A DNA stretch of 64,000 bases from Photobacterium sp. GJ3. GTDB lineage: Bacteria > Pseudomonadota > Gammaproteobacteria > Enterobacterales > Vibrionaceae. The notes below the pieces were generated by a model. That model was not told the DNA's origin. It searched no databases and saw only the letters and a list, made by a program, of their open reading frames with translations. Every line of letters begins with the position of its first letter. Position 1 is the stretch's first letter. The translations under genes and the position numbers were made by a program. This document shows positions 54,451 to 62,683 of this stretch, piece after piece. Where the stretch lies: NCBI RefSeq assembly GCF_018199995.1, contig NZ_CP073578.1, positions 1,736,001 to 1,800,000 of the forward strand, in the 5' to 3' direction.

Positions 54451-54852
54451 TTATGCTGATTGTGTAAGTTGCTGAAGTACGGTCATCGCCTGCACAGCTT
54501 TTCCTGCAGGCACAAAGATATGATCGTGATAGTACGCGGCAATGACGTTCGCACTGATGCCCTGTTCGGCCAGTGCAGCGGAAAACGCCGCCGTTAATCC
54601 CACCGCTTCCAGACTTGAGTGTACCGTTAACGTAATACACCGGAAGATCCCTTCGTAACTGAGTCCTGCATGTTCAGCGACCTGACGGGACACAACCAGA
54701 GTTAACCCTTCTTGTTCAATAAAAGTCGCCAATGGCGCCAAATGCACATAATCGTTCAGATCACCCGACACCGTACAGAAGACATAATCTTCCTGCTGCA
54801 TCTTTGGCGACAGCGTGCGAATCATTTGTTGTAAATCGGTCATCCCTGACAT
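54451..54852 (-). CDS. ACT-domain protein
   Basis: A 133-residue protein with tandem ACT-like folds: YVFCTVSGDLNDYVHLAPLATFIEQEGLTLVV and ITLTVHSSLEAVGLTAAFSAALAEQGISANVIAAYYHDHIFV in order. ACT domains bind amino acids, and this short stand-alone type is common in proteobacteria. GGAGG precedes the ATG. Its ligand is unknown. Confidence 0.85.
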   Translation of the reverse strand: MSGMTDLQQMIRTLSPKMQQEDYVFCTVSGDLNDYVHLAPLATFIEQEGLTLVVSRQVAEHAGLSYEGIFRCITLTVHSSLEAVGLTAAFSAALAEQGISANVIAAYYHDHIFVPAGKAVQAMTVLQQLTQSA

Positions 54853-54864
54853 GCCGTCCTCCCG

Positions 54865-55095
54865 TTATTCCTTGAAACATTTGTGCATCACATCAGGATC
54901 AACTTCACCTAAAACGCGATGCCGATAAGCCGCAGGTATCGTGCCCACAATGCTGTAACCGAGCTTTTGCCACAATGCCACTGCCGCTACATTGGTTGAG
55001 ACCTCAGAATGAAACTGCATCGCTCGGAATCCCATTTCCCGCACAACCTGCTGAGAATACTCACATAATTTCCGAGCAACGGACGACATCAGGAT
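54865..55095 (-). pseudogene. GNAT acetyltransferase remnant (C-terminal half)
   Basis: The frame from about 55095 reads VARKLCEYSQQVVREMGFRAMQFHSEVSTNVAAVALWQKLGYSIVGTIPAAYRH, the second half of a GNAT domain. The N-terminal half, about 80 residues, is missing and its place is taken by the end of a DUF7661 gene in another frame. It should be inactive. Confidence 0.7.
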
Positions 55096-55288
55096 GTTTT
55101 GCCGTCGCCTGCTCGTGATAAATATCTGCCAGATAACCGGCCAGTTCACTTTCAGCGAGTTCTGCCGGAATAACCACATCATAGACTCGGACGCGCAGTG
55201 AGGTTTGAGATTCAGAAAACAGCAACCACTCGCCAGAAATTCGCTGAACGGTCATCAACTTTCCATAAACAAGAAAACGAATCCGCAT
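55061..55288 (-). CDS. DUF7661-like small protein
   Basis: A 75-residue protein: MRIRFLVYGKLMTVQRISGEW, then RVRVYDVVIPAELAESELAGYLADIYHEQATAKHP. This follows the short DUF7661 family of unknown function. Its last residues (VVRCSEIM) run into the adjacent acetyltransferase remnant, so the original 3' end was probably altered by the same rearrangement. Confidence 0.6.
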   Translation of the reverse strand: MRIRFLVYGKLMTVQRISGEWLLFSESQTSLRVRVYDVVIPAELAESELAGYLADIYHEQATAKHPDVVRCSEIM

Positions 55289-55494
55289 TTTCAACTCATG
55301 CAACAATCAATCGTGAGTAAAAGTATGCCTGAGCCATCCCCAAGGGTCATCTGTCAGTATCACAAATCGTTGTTCAGAGTCTGCGCGGCAGGAAAAATCG
55401 GTATGAGAGAGCGATGAATCCGGGAAAATGCCATCACCTGATTCGATAAACGGCTCGTCGCAAACGTACGGAAGAGAAGAGAAAAAAACAAGCG

Positions 55495-55600
55495 CCTGGA
55501 AAAAAATCGGGGCTTTTCAGCCCCGCACTCAAGGAACCATAGTTCAGTTTCTTATTATTATTCGGTTGTCATCCAGCGAAATGCTGGGAGACCAATAGGT
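55495..55600 (-). ncRNA. Candidate small RNA with terminator
   Basis: On the minus strand, CGGGGCT-GAAA-AGCCCCG followed by ATTTTTTT (55525 down to 55501) is a textbook terminator with no gene upstream. About 50 bases before it lies a second stem-loop, CCAGC-ATTTC-GCTGG. The promoter and exact 5' end are not determined. Confidence 0.4.
55500..55526 (-). terminator. Orphan minus-strand terminator
   Basis: A perfect 7-bp GC-rich stem with a GAAA loop and a long T tail, unassigned to any protein gene. Confidence 0.88.
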
Positions 55601-56552
55601 TAAGACTATGCAATCGATTCATTTCTCGCGAGAAAATGAACAAAAAAAGCATCAAAATCTCGTCAAGATCACGAAAGATTCAAGGATTTTCTGAGATTTT
55701 ACAAGAAGTCAGCACGAAGGAGTGACGATAAGAGGTTCAAACCTGACAACGAAAATCCAAGTGTTATCCTGAGCTGCATCATATTTGACCAGAGTAACAT
55801 TGAAATATGACAGTTCAATTCTTTCATTTATAGCACTGAATCACAGAATGGTTGACGTTTATCAATTTCGAATACATCTATGCAATCACGCACGGCGATG
55901 TAATCCCTTTCTCAACCATTCATTAGGAAAGAAGAATACATTTTCTTATAACCTTTGGCAATTATTCTCTTTGGTAATATAACTATCATCATGTCCTTAT
56001 TTCTTTCATAGAGAGATGCCTTCCAGGTTGCTTATTTCTGATCCTCCGTCAAAAAACCATCACAATCGACTGGCTTGTCTCCGGATAATACCTTCCTTCA
56101 ACCAAACCACTTTTTGTGGGCAGGTGAGCCGGGAACAATCTATCGGGAGCATCATACATCTGAAAGCTGAACATCAGATCTTGAGAAGCATTTCCCAACG
56201 ATGGTGCATCCGGTTGCAACAGACATGCAATTTATTTCGACATCCGTAATCATCGGACGGTCTAAGCAACCTGTCCGGAGACAGGACATAATATCATCCA
56301 AATGAAACTTCTTTCACATAAGATAACCCACGATAAAATCATTAGACATCAAACTATTAACCCCACCCGAACTGTATGAAATTCCGACAAAATATAATTT
56401 ATACACTGTTTCAGCTCACATTTTTATTGATATGCATCGCGATTGATAGCAATTTCACCTAGGGTTTACTCGGTTTATACAAAGAACCTGATCGAGCGAT
56501 TTCATTTGCACTCTAAGCAAAAAATCATTTCAAACTGCACAGGATGTCACTC

Positions 56553-57938
56553 ATGATTGAAACATGGATTCATGCTTTTGTTGGATTTGTTTGGGGAAAA
56601 CCCATGCTTATCCTCCTGGTCGGCGGCGGACTCTTCTTCACGCTGTACGGCAAGTTCACGCCATTTAGATACATCAGGCACAGCTTTCAGCTGCTCACCG
56701 GAAAATTTGACGATGGCACTGGCAGCGGAGATTTATCGCATCGTAAAGCACTGGCAGCAGCCCTGTCCGGCACATTGGGGTTAGGAAACATCGCAGGGGT
56801 TGCATTAGCACTCAGCGCTGGCGGCCCCGGTGCTGTATTCTGGATGTGGCTCACCGCACTGCTGGGCGTATCCACCAAATTTTACACCTGCACACTCGGC
56901 GTGATGTATCGCCACCGAGATGCGCAAGGTCGTGTTCATGGCGGTCCAATGTACACAGTTCAGAATGGCCTTGGTGCTCCTTACCAATGGCTAGCCATCT
57001 TGTTTGCGATTGCTGGCTTAATGGGGTTTGTCCCTTCGTTTCAGATCAACCAGCTCTCTGCCGTGATTCAGACTCAGTTATTTCCGGAAGTCAGCTGGCT
57101 CGACAGTCAGGCTTTCTCCTGGGCGCTGGGGCTGATTCTGGCTGTCTTTGTGGGTTGTGTTATCTGGGGCGGATTGAAACGCGTGGCCGATGTGGCAAGT
57201 ACGCTCGTCCCCTTGATGGCTGGCAGTTACTTCGTGATGGCAGCGCTGGCATTACTGCTCAACGCAGAAAAGATTCCTGCCGTTTTCTCATCGATCTTTG
57301 AAAGTGCATTCGCCCCGCAAGCGGTATTCGGCGGTGTCCTCAGTGTCATCATTATTGGCGTCAGCCGGGGCGCATTTTCGAATGAAGCCGGAATTGGTAC
57401 CGAGGTGATGGCTCATAGTGCTGCAAAAACAGATGAACCGGTTCGAGAAGGGCTGGTTGCCAGTCTGGGACCGATCATTGATACTCTCATCGTTTGCAGT
57501 TGCACTGCCCTGGTGATTCTGGTGACTGGCGTATTGGATCAAAGTGAAGGCATGCAGGGCGTCAGCCTGACGATGGCCGCATTCCAGTCCGCTTTTGGGA
57601 CGACGGGAACCTGGTTACTGGCAGTGCAAGTACTGATTCTGTCCTTCACGACGGTCTTCACCTTCTGGTATTACGGCTACAAATGTTTCGTGTATCTGTT
57701 CGGCGAACAGGCGGGTGAATACTACAAATACCTCTATCTCGGATTAGTGGTCTTAGGTGCAGTCGTCTCTGTTGATGTCGTCTTTCTTTTCCTGATTGGC
57801 GCTTACGGACTCATGGCTGTGCCCACCATGGTCTCTGGCATTTTGCTTGCCCCCAAAGTAAATCAGGAAATGAAACGCTATTTCGGAGAAGAGAAGCACC
57901 GACTCAATATCGCCAGAACCTCTCAGCAAACGGATTAA
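56553..57938 (+). CDS. AGCS-family amino acid:cation symporter (alanine/glycine type)
   Basis: An inner-membrane Na+-coupled carrier of 461 residues with about eleven helices. Family stretches are SHRKALAAALSGTLGLGNIAGVALALSAGGPGAVFWMW, GVSRGAFSNEAGIGTEVMAHSAAKT and EGLVASLGPIIDT in order. AGGA eight bases upstream favours ATG 56553 over ATG 56544. It stands alone behind a long upstream region. A stem-loop follows the stop. Confidence 0.95.
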   Translation: MIETWIHAFVGFVWGKPMLILLVGGGLFFTLYGKFTPFRYIRHSFQLLTGKFDDGTGSGDLSHRKALAAALSGTLGLGNIAGVALALSAGGPGAVFWMWLTALLGVSTKFYTCTLGVMYRHRDAQGRVHGGPMYTVQNGLGAPYQWLAILFAIAGLMGFVPSFQINQLSAVIQTQLFPEVSWLDSQAFSWALGLILAVFVGCVIWGGLKRVADVASTLVPLMAGSYFVMAALALLLNAEKIPAVFSSIFESAFAPQAVFGGVLSVIIIGVSRGAFSNEAGIGTEVMAHSAAKTDEPVREGLVASLGPIIDTLIVCSCTALVILVTGVLDQSEGMQGVSLTMAAFQSAFGTTGTWLLAVQVLILSFTTVFTFWYYGYKCFVYLFGEQAGEYYKYLYLGLVVLGAVVSVDVVFLFLIGAYGLMAVPTMVSGILLAPKVNQEMKRYFGEEKHRLNIARTSQQTD

Positions 57939-57944
57939 AAAAAA

Positions 57945-57971
57945 TTGCCCCGGTCTCCTGAAAGGGGCAAT
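57945..57971. terminator. Stem-loop after the AGCS gene
   Basis: TTGCCCC at 57945-57951 pairs with GGGGCAA at 57964-57970. The A-tract lies upstream, so the T-tail is better on the minus strand; efficiency on the plus strand is uncertain. Confidence 0.55.
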
Positions 57972-58195
57972 GATTATCAATGGTCTTAATGAGAAGCAGA
58001 TCGAAAAACTGGAAATAAAGCGCAAGACAATCTCAAAATAAAATTCCGCGCACTACAATTCCCGTACATGCACCAGATTCATGCATAATTATCTTCGGAG
58101 AGAAGTGTATTAAATTGAATCCGAACATTTTAAATCAAACACCATTCTGGTATTCGAAATAACGAATGACTATTTAGTCTAAAAAGGAGATTGTC

Positions 58196-58585
58196 ATGAA
58201 GATCGCATTAAAAGCAGATAACAACAAATATCTGAGTCGAATTCGTCGTGGAAGCATCGATCCAATCGAAGCTGAAAAGTCCAGCATTGATGTATTCTGT
58301 CAGTTTGAAGCCTTCCTGCAGCCGAACTTTACCGTCGTTTTAAAAGCTGATAATGGTAAATACCTGAGCCGTATTCATCGCAATGGCATTGATGCAATTG
58401 AAGCAGCGAAAGATCACATTGACCAATTCTGTCAATTTGAAATCAGTCACCTGAACGGAAATATTGTCTTCAAAGCAGACAATGGAAAGTATTTAAGCCG
58501 TATCCATCGCAATGGTATTGACGCAATTGAAGCAGAGAAAGATCAGATTGATATTTACTGTCAGTTTGAATTAATCGGGTTATAA
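58196..58585 (+). CDS. Three-repeat beta-trefoil (fascin-like) protein
   Basis: A 129-residue protein made of three tandem repeats of about 43 residues, starting at residues 3, 46 and 89. Each contains KADNxKYLSRIxRxxID and IEAxKxxID, and ends CQFE. Repeats 2 and 3 are almost the same. Three such units make one beta-trefoil, and the KADNGKYLSR phrase is typical of fascin-like trefoils. AAGGAGA precedes the ATG. No signal peptide is present. Binding target unknown; possibly sugar, lipid or protein. Confidence 0.75.
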   Translation: MKIALKADNNKYLSRIRRGSIDPIEAEKSSIDVFCQFEAFLQPNFTVVLKADNGKYLSRIHRNGIDAIEAAKDHIDQFCQFEISHLNGNIVFKADNGKYLSRIHRNGIDAIEAEKDQIDIYCQFELIGL

Positions 58586-58610
58586 AAAAGTTAAAAGTCA
58601 GTCACTTTTC

Positions 58611-58656
58611 ATAGCCACTGATTGATTCACACATCGATATTCAGTGGCTATTTTGT
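58611..58656 (+). terminator. Terminator of the trefoil gene
   Basis: ATAGCCACTGA at 58611-58621 pairs perfectly with TCAGTGGCTAT at 58641-58651, followed by TTTGTTG. Confidence 0.85.
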
Positions 58657-58676
58657 TGAGAGCGTTTAATGGCACT

Positions 58677-59426
58677 TTATTCAACGTTCTTTACTGTTTG
58701 CATAACTTCAGCACCCTGCTCATCCCAGCAATCCCACCCGGGAAATACCAGTGGCTCAATCGTTTCCAATTGGCAGACGTGATGTGCCCAATCCGCTAAG
58801 TTCGCTTGTAAATCATGCTCAAATTGTTCTGTCGATTTATAAGTGAAGCCTTTGTTCTGGATCTCCGTAGACAAATAAGGCGGTAAAACTGTAAACCCCA
58901 TATAGTGCAGAGAAAAATTGATAGACCGAAGTAGTAACTCTATTTCACCACCCCCACGCCCCTGTTCTGTGAACGTAGCTCGTGGTGCGCCAGAAGTCAC
59001 AGAGCAAATCGCTCGTTTCCCTCTAAAATATCCATTGTCATATCGCATTTTACTGGTATACAAGCCACCACCAACAAATACGCGATCAAACCAGCCTTTC
59101 AGCATCGCTGGCTGCTGATGCCACCAAAGCGGAAATTGTAAAATCAGCAAGTCACATCTTTCCAGACGCTCAATTTCGCGCTGAACATCAGCAGGCAATG
59201 TCTGAGTCCGATACGCATGTCGCTGCTCGGATAAAATATCGAACCGGCCCTGCTCTGCCCTGTTTGAGTAATGTACAGCTTTCTCAACAGGATCAAAGTT
59301 TTCCCGATATAAATCAGAAACGTCTACCTGATGGCCCGCATTTTCTAACGCGCGAATCGCTGTCGTCGTCAAAGATGCATTAAAGGATGTGGGTTCAGGA
59401 TGACAATGGACAATCAAAATCTTCAA
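58677..59426 (-). CDS. NAD(P)H quinone oxidoreductase, flavodoxin-like fold
   Basis: A 249-residue FMN/FAD-dependent reductase of the NQO1/KefF group: ILIVHCHPEPTSFNASL at the N-terminus, LILQFPLWWHQQPAMLKGWFDRVF for flavin binding, and a GG-loop at VTSGAPRATF. It carries two-electron reduction of quinones or nitro compounds. The start codon is TTG, with AAGGAG upstream; no ATG fits the conserved N-terminus. It lies downstream of an EamA exporter gene on the same strand. Confidence 0.9.
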   Translation of the reverse strand: MKILIVHCHPEPTSFNASLTTTAIRALENAGHQVDVSDLYRENFDPVEKAVHYSNRAEQGRFDILSEQRHAYRTQTLPADVQREIERLERCDLLILQFPLWWHQQPAMLKGWFDRVFVGGGLYTSKMRYDNGYFRGKRAICSVTSGAPRATFTEQGRGGGEIELLLRSINFSLHYMGFTVLPPYLSTEIQNKGFTYKSTEQFEHDLQANLADWAHHVCQLETIEPLVFPGWDCWDEQGAEVMQTVKNVE

Positions 59427-59466
59427 AACTTCTCCTTGAGTAAGTGCCTCTCAAAAAACTTTCTTT

Positions 59467-60357
59467 TTAAGTCATCTCATCTATCACGTTAGCTTTAGCA
59501 CTCAGCCACCGCCCTCCCAGCACACAAATCGATAAGCCCATAAAAATCAATCCAGCACCGAACATTTCCGGCTCAGTCATCCCCTCTCCCAGCACCAAAG
59601 ACGCAGTGATCAGACCAACGACGGGAATCAACAGTGCAAAAGGTGTCACCGTGGCAGCCGGGTAGGTTTTTAGCAAATACCCCCAAAGAGCGAACGCAAG
59701 CAATGTCGACAGGTAACTGACATACCCAAGCGCGAGCCAGATATCCAGTTTGGCAGTGCTCATCAATATCCAAGGCTCCGACGATTCTGTCAGATAAGAC
59801 ATCAGTAACAGTGGGATGGGCGGGATCACGCAGACCCAGACCATAAAGTGCAACAAATTCACACCTTGCATCCGCTTCATGATGGTATTGGCGATCCCCC
59901 AGCAGAACGCCGCTGCCAGAATCATACTCAGGCCGAACAAGGTGATATTGCCATCGCTTTCAAGGAAGAAAAGACCGAAACCGACGATAGCGACCAACAT
60001 ACCCAGTGCCTGATAGCGGCTGATGACTTCTTTATAAATCAGAACACTCAGTCCAATTGTGAAGAAAACCTGAGCTTGTAAGATCAGAGAAGACAGCCCA
60101 GCAGAGGCATCCGCTTTCATGGCCATAAAGAGTAAACCAAATTTCAGCACACCCAGAAAAAGACCAACACCCAGCACATGCCATACCGAGGTTTTCGGGA
60201 AAGGAACGAACAGCACTGCCGGAAATGCCACAACGGCAAAACGTAAGGCTGAGAACAGTAAAGGCGGTAATGCCTCAAGGCCGACTTTGATTGCTGAAAA
60301 ATTGATACCCCAGATAAAGACGACAATCAGGGCCAGGCCGATATCTCTCGATTTCAT
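59467..60357 (-). CDS. EamA-family (DMT) exporter
   Basis: A 296-residue inner-membrane protein with ten helices in two EamA repeats (starting at residues 6 and 145). FIWGINFSAIKVGLEALPPLLFSALRF is characteristic of cysteine/amino-acid metabolite exporters. AAAGGAG precedes the ATG. It may be co-transcribed with the reductase gene downstream and the methyltransferase gene upstream, all closely spaced. Confidence 0.9.
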   Translation of the reverse strand: MKSRDIGLALIVVFIWGINFSAIKVGLEALPPLLFSALRFAVVAFPAVLFVPFPKTSVWHVLGVGLFLGVLKFGLLFMAMKADASAGLSSLILQAQVFFTIGLSVLIYKEVISRYQALGMLVAIVGFGLFFLESDGNITLFGLSMILAAAFCWGIANTIMKRMQGVNLLHFMVWVCVIPPIPLLLMSYLTESSEPWILMSTAKLDIWLALGYVSYLSTLLAFALWGYLLKTYPAATVTPFALLIPVVGLITASLVLGEGMTEPEMFGAGLIFMGLSICVLGGRWLSAKANVIDEMT

Positions 60358-60381
60358 GCGACAACTCCTTTTTCCACATGT

Positions 60382-60954
60382 TCAGGCTTGATGGACAACA
60401 AACTCCCCTTTCCCCACAGGGATTAAACAAGTGGTCAGCCCTTCTTGTTGGTTCAAGACCGACATGAAGTCGACCAGCTCGGCATGATGGGAAATCGCGT
60501 TGTCGCAGATCAATACGCCGCCAGAAGATAAACGAGAGAGAATGGGTTCGATATAACTCAGATAAACCGACCTGTCCGCATCGAGAAAAATAAGATCAAA
60601 GCTTTCTTCAGTTTGATTCAGATATTCACCCGCATCGCCCTGTATCTGAGTGATCCGGTCTGCAAGTCCGGCACGCGCGAAATTCGCGGCGGCCATTTCC
60701 GCTTTTTCAGATAGCTTTTCAATGGTCACAACCCGGCCTGTGGCCGGAAGCGCATTCGCCAGCCAGAGGGTGGAATAACCATTGGATGTACCGATTTCCA
60801 GAACCCGCTGTGCACGCACCGACTTCACCATCACCGCCAGAAACTCACCGGTATCGCGCGTAATATTCAGCAGTTTTTTTGCTCTGTCTGTTTCCGAAGC
60901 ATCGTTTCGGGTGCCGTGTGCTTCAAGTTCCAGTAATAAATCTGATAAAGCCAT
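60382..60954 (-). CDS. O-methyltransferase (family 3, CCoAOMT-like)
   Basis: A 190-residue SAM-dependent methyltransferase. Motif I is VLEIGTSNGYSTLWLA, the metal-binding acidic site is LIFLDADRSVYLSY, and GGVLICDN follows. GGAGGG seven bases upstream sets ATG 60954, so the longer frame to 61011 is not used. Relatives methylate catechol-like phenols. The substrate is unknown. Confidence 0.88.
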   Translation of the reverse strand: MALSDLLLELEAHGTRNDASETDRAKKLLNITRDTGEFLAVMVKSVRAQRVLEIGTSNGYSTLWLANALPATGRVVTIEKLSEKAEMAAANFARAGLADRITQIQGDAGEYLNQTEESFDLIFLDADRSVYLSYIEPILSRLSSGGVLICDNAISHHAELVDFMSVLNQQEGLTTCLIPVGKGEFVVHQA

Positions 60955-61058
60955 GTTTCCCTCCAAAATTTGAAACTGTCCATCAATGACAGTGCATTCA
61001 AATATGCACAACCGACCATATCAAGAGAACAGTTCTTGAGCAATCTCTGTCTGGAAAC

Positions 61059-61083
61059 AAAAAAAGGCTGCACAAGGCAGCCA
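61059..61083 (-). terminator. Terminator of the lipoprotein gene
   Basis: On the minus strand GGCTGC-CTTGT-GCAGCC is followed by seven T residues. Confidence 0.88.
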
Positions 61084-61215
61084 AGCATCACAACTAATTG
61101 GGGGTTCATCCCCCCATTCTTATACCGTTCAACATCTATCTGCTCACTGGCAGAGAAATGTATCAATAGAAGATAACGACCAACAGCCACACAACATTAA
61201 ATGCCAAGTGAAAAA

Positions 61216-61611
61216 TCAAGGCTGTTCGCGACATGGTGCAATTTGCTTTTCCTGATAACCACACATCACCGGATAAGCTTTCGCATGACTGAGTTCGGGC
61301 TCAACCATCAGGACATGATCTTTATAGTGACGCCAGGTGTATTCCGCCATACGAACACAATAGGCAGGATTGGAATCTGCCGTACACTGCTTTCGCGCAC
61401 GGATCAAAGCAGACATTTCCACCTGACACACGCCGACTTGCGCCACATCCTGATAAAGCTGCTCACAGAGTGCGAGTTGTGTTTGTCCCGATTGGGCAGG
61501 TTGCACCTGCTGCACTAAATGACGGCTGATATCCCGCCAATGAACTTTTGGCGAGGCACACGCCATCAGCATTGCAGCCAACTGAACAATCAACAGCCAT
61601 CGTATCCACAT
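61216..61611 (-). CDS. Small lipoprotein, hypothetical
   Basis: A 131-residue product with a lipoprotein signal (MWIRWLLIVQLAAMLMAC; lipobox LMAC) and six further cysteines in the mature part, which may form disulfides in the periplasm. GGGAG precedes the ATG at 61611. I do not recognise the family. Confidence 0.7.
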   Translation of the reverse strand: MWIRWLLIVQLAAMLMACASPKVHWRDISRHLVQQVQPAQSGQTQLALCEQLYQDVAQVGVCQVEMSALIRARKQCTADSNPAYCVRMAEYTWRHYKDHVLMVEPELSHAKAYPVMCGYQEKQIAPCREQP

Positions 61612-61710
61612 CTGTGCTCCCTCTCCCATTTCAGCCTCTGAGACGACATGGGTATCAGGCGACCATTCAGCTGGGGTTCATAAACAGACGTTTGTTCAAA
61701 AAAAGAAAGC

Positions 61711-61740
61711 ATCAAAAAGCCATGCAATCGCATGGCTTTC
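61711..61740 (-). terminator. Terminator of the small membrane protein gene
   Basis: AAAGCCATGC pairs with GCATGGCTTT around a four-base loop, with a T-tail on the minus strand. Confidence 0.88.
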
Positions 61741-61767
61741 AGGAGCGCTGATGGCGTTCAGGATCCG

Positions 61768-61998
61768 CTACCCTCTGGCAACAACCGGATGTTCAGATGT
61801 GTGATATGCCTTCTTTAATTCAGCCAGGGCCGTTTTCGGGCCAAGAATCAATGAGAGGAAAGCAACGCCTCCCAGCATTAAAACACTGCCAACAATCGGC
61901 CCGACAATAAAACTGTAAAAACCAAGAAATGGCAGATACACCGTATAACGCAGTATGACCAGCAACAGGGTCTTCATGGGTTGTAACTGATTCATCAT
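61768..61998 (-). CDS. Small membrane protein under TetR control
   Basis: A 76-residue protein with two membrane helices (TLLLVILRYTVYLPFLGFYSF and GPIVGSVLMLGGVAFLSLIL). GGAG six bases upstream sets ATG 61998. It is divergent from a TetR gene with two operator-like palindromes in the 139-base gap, so it is probably the regulated target. Function unknown. Confidence 0.75.
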   Translation of the reverse strand: MMNQLQPMKTLLLVILRYTVYLPFLGFYSFIVGPIVGSVLMLGGVAFLSLILGPKTALAELKKAYHTSEHPVVARG

Positions 61999-62020
61999 AT
62001 TTGTCTCCATCAACTAAAAT

Positions 62021-62056
62021 TGAGCGCGCTCATTTATGGTAATTTGAGCGCACTCA
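62021..62056. promoter_or_regulatory. Twin TetR operator palindromes
   Basis: TGAGCGCGCTCA at 62021-62032 (perfect palindrome) and TGAGCGCACTCA at 62045-62056 (one mismatch) are 24 bases apart, centre to centre, between the divergent TetR and small membrane protein genes. The repeat and spacing indicate a regulator binding site. Confidence 0.78.
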
Positions 62057-62137
62057 TTTTTCAACCTTCTGACTAAACCTTTTGATTGGTATACGTTATG
62101 ATATCTATTCTGTTTGACGATCCCCGGCAACAAGACG

Positions 62138-62662
62138 ATGAAAAAAAGAGAGCAAACCCGCTTAAAAATACTGGATGCAGCCTGGCTGCTATTTCGGGAA
62201 AACGGATATCAGGACACGACAACACGCCATATTGCTGAACAAGCTGGCGTTGCAGCGGGAACGGTGTTCAGTCACTTTCCGAAGAAACTTGATTTACTGA
62301 AAGCCGGGCTGACCTCGCAAATCGATGAAGTGATTGACCATGCCGAATCGGAACAGCCCGACGGATGCCCGCGCCTCAAGCTACTGCATTTCGCAAAGCA
62401 CCTTTATACGTTTTACTGTGAGGAATCAGACTTCAGCCGGGAATTATTCCGGGAACTGATCTGGCAGCAGAAAGAATTTGAACAGCAACTGGACGGATTT
62501 CGTCACAAACTCTTTGTGCAGACTTCTCAATATGATGCCTGCAAAGCTGCCGTGATGATGGACTGTTATTTTATGACGCTGGTTTCAGGGCTGAATGCTG
62601 TGCAACCCGACGCTGCCCGAATGCTGAAACAATTGGAACGCAAACTACAAACGTTTGCCTGA
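62138..62662 (+). CDS. TetR-family regulator
   Basis: A 174-residue regulator. The helix-turn-helix is in TTRHIAEQAGVAAGTVFSHFPKKLDLL, with a helical ligand-binding C-terminus. ATG 62138 is preferred over the in-frame TTG at 62114. It probably binds the twin palindromes upstream and controls itself and the small membrane protein gene. The ligand is unknown. Confidence 0.88.
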   Translation: MKKREQTRLKILDAAWLLFRENGYQDTTTRHIAEQAGVAAGTVFSHFPKKLDLLKAGLTSQIDEVIDHAESEQPDGCPRLKLLHFAKHLYTFYCEESDFSRELFRELIWQQKEFEQQLDGFRHKLFVQTSQYDACKAAVMMDCYFMTLVSGLNAVQPDAARMLKQLERKLQTFA

Positions 62663-62683
62663 AAGGCACTGCCTGCAGACAAC

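Larger units (their letters stand above)
55289..56552. other. 1.2-kb gene-free region
   Basis: No protein gene is convincing: open frames at 55785-55982 and 56016-56249 lack ribosome sites and protein-like composition. The left part holds a candidate minus-strand small RNA with a terminator. The right part is AT-rich and should contain the AGCS gene promoter and leader. Confidence 0.55.

Noticed and set aside
55785..56249. Two short open frames in the long gene-free region
   Set aside because: Neither has a ribosome site, codon bias or a plausible domain.
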